A stretch of DNA of 64,000 bases, taken from the NCBI GenBank assembly GCA_024169445.1, contig JALKFA010000001.1, positions 4,216,001 through 4,280,000 on the forward strand. Direction: 5' to 3'. Each line of letters begins with the position of its first letter. Position 1 is the first letter of the stretch. Made by a program: the position numbers and the translations under genes. This DNA is from Buttiauxella agrestis ATCC 33320. Lineage in GTDB: Bacteria; Pseudomonadota; Gammaproteobacteria; Enterobacterales; Enterobacteriaceae. The notes beneath the pieces were generated by a model that saw only the letters and a program-made list of their open reading frames with translations, searched no databases and had not been told where the DNA came from. This document shows, piece after piece, positions 63,326 to 64,000 of this stretch.

Positions 63326-64000
63326 AGTTATCAGGAATGATATCTTTCATTTTGCGTCTAAAAAGAATGTGCCCACCGGGTTCTATCGGTTATGCAAACA
63401 AAAACCAGTTAACCCTTTATTCTTTTTGCCCAATTTGCTGGTAGTTGCTGAAAGCAACAATGAAGCCATTTTGCCATGCTTTGATTACTCTGTTATTAGC
63501 ACTGAATTATTTGAGTCAATTGAAGATGGAGATATTGGGATAATCAATAATGGCAATATGATACGCGTTATTCTGTCCCGCAAAGCCAATCATAATACTG
63601 TCTTAGTTACGGAACGCTGCAATAACCTGTGCCTGTTTTGTTCCCAGCCACCAAAGAAAGCAAATGATGACTGGCTGCTTACCCAATCAGCCCTTGCTAT
63701 AGCTTCATTTGGTTTGAATGGAGTTGTTGGGGTCAGCGGTGGTGAACCTCTGCTATATGGAGATGATTTCCTACACTTCATTGATTTTATCATCGAGAAC
63801 TCACCAGATACTGCTTTGCATGTTTTAACAAACGGACGCAAATTTGCTGATACCAACTTTACTCAGGAAATGGCAAAGCGAAGCAAAAAGATCAAAATCA
63901 CCTTTGGTATACCGCTCTATTCATCAAGACCACTTGTGCATGATCATCTGGTAGGGAGTGATGGTGCATTTAATGAAACGGTGAAAGGGTTAATCAATGC
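63318..64000 (+). CDS. hxsC: His-Xaa-Ser system radical SAM maturase HxsC (C-terminus outside window)
   Basis: The visible 227 residues begin MSEVIRNDIFHF at 63318 and contain the radical SAM motif Cys101-x3-Cys105-x2-Cys108 (TERCNNLCLFCSQPPKK) and GVSGGEPLLYG. The CSQPPK sequence after the third Cys is the mark of HxsC. The gene is cut by the window end at 64000; the rest of the enzyme and the expected HxsA substrate gene should follow. Overlap with hxsB by 8 bases (ATGTCTGA) indicates translational coupling. Confidence 0.92.
   Translation, partial: MSEVIRNDIFHFASKKNVPTGFYRLCKQKPVNPLFFLPNLLVVAESNNEAILPCFDYSVISTELFESIEDGDIGIINNGNMIRVILSRKANHNTVLVTERCNNLCLFCSQPPKKANDDWLLTQSALAIASFGLNGVVGVSGGEPLLYGDDFLHFIDFIIENSPDTALHVLTNGRKFADTNFTQEMAKRSKKIKITFGIPLYSSRPLVHDHLVGSDGAFNETVKGLIN

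Noticed and set aside
1-64000. CRISPR array
   Set aside because: No regularly spaced direct repeats with unique spacers were seen; the repeats at 50-61 kb are irregularly spaced by whole genes and are inverted repeats.

Overview
The window is enterobacterial chromosome. Dcm, YedJ, an OmpC-type porin, MtfA next to tRNA-Asn, YeeO, LdtA (ErfK) and CusRS/CusCFBA all have the lengths and motifs of their Escherichia coli counterparts, and dcm-yedJ-porin and mtfA-asnT-yeeO-erfK recall the E. coli 43-44 min neighbourhood. REP-type palindromes, a Fur-like box and enteric-type promoters fit this. The genus cannot be fixed from sequence alone.

Layout. (1) 1-10018, minus strand: most of a type VI secretion operon, tssB-tssC-hcp-tssE-tssF-tssG-vgrG-small gene-PAAR-tssA-tssJ, running out of the window before any membrane-complex gene (tssK/L/M) or clpV is reached. 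(2) 10401-15973: dcm (without vsr), the HD-domain gene yedJ, a small membrane protein, an OmpC-family porin behind a long AT-rich leader, mtfA, and a first tRNA-Asn. (3) 16148-31753, between two identical tRNA-Asn genes: a Fbp-type ferric-iron ABC transporter with a Fur-like box, a monooxygenase/nitroreductase/quinone-oxidoreductase set divergent from a LysR regulator, an AbgT-family transporter, the MATE exporter YeeO, and a LIV-type amino-acid ABC operon with a good sigma-54 promoter match. (4) 31851-41421: ldtA and the full silver/copper efflux locus cusS-cusR / cusC-cusF-cusB-cusA with a CusR box between the divergent operons. (5) 41514-49813: a mixed stretch with an RluA-type pseudouridine synthase, an OafA-type acyltransferase, a foreign-looking FAD-linked oxidase ending at an attC-like hairpin, a LysR remnant, a BhsA-type periplasmic protein, a LolA-like/SRPBCC pair and two GNAT acetyltransferases. 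(6) 49865-64000: an accessory, AT-richer region of single genes (several unknown) separated by at least eight copies of a roughly 70-base imperfect inverted repeat. It ends in a two-gene membrane/HNH-nuclease-like operon and the start of a His-Xaa-Ser (Hxs) radical-SAM peptide-modification cluster, hxsD-hxsB-hxsC, cut by the window end.

How the parts work together. The T6SS genes encode the contractile sheath (TssBC), tube (Hcp), baseplate (TssEFG and a TssA-type protein) and spike (VgrG-PAAR). The cus genes sense and export Cu(I)/Ag(I) across both membranes. The transporters between the tRNAs are scavenging systems, apparently under iron and nitrogen control.

The most novel material is at the right end. 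The Hxs system is known only from bioinformatic description, and the neighbouring HNH/transmembrane pair (58788-61139) matches no system I recognise. Both sit just downstream of copies of the same dispersed repeat.
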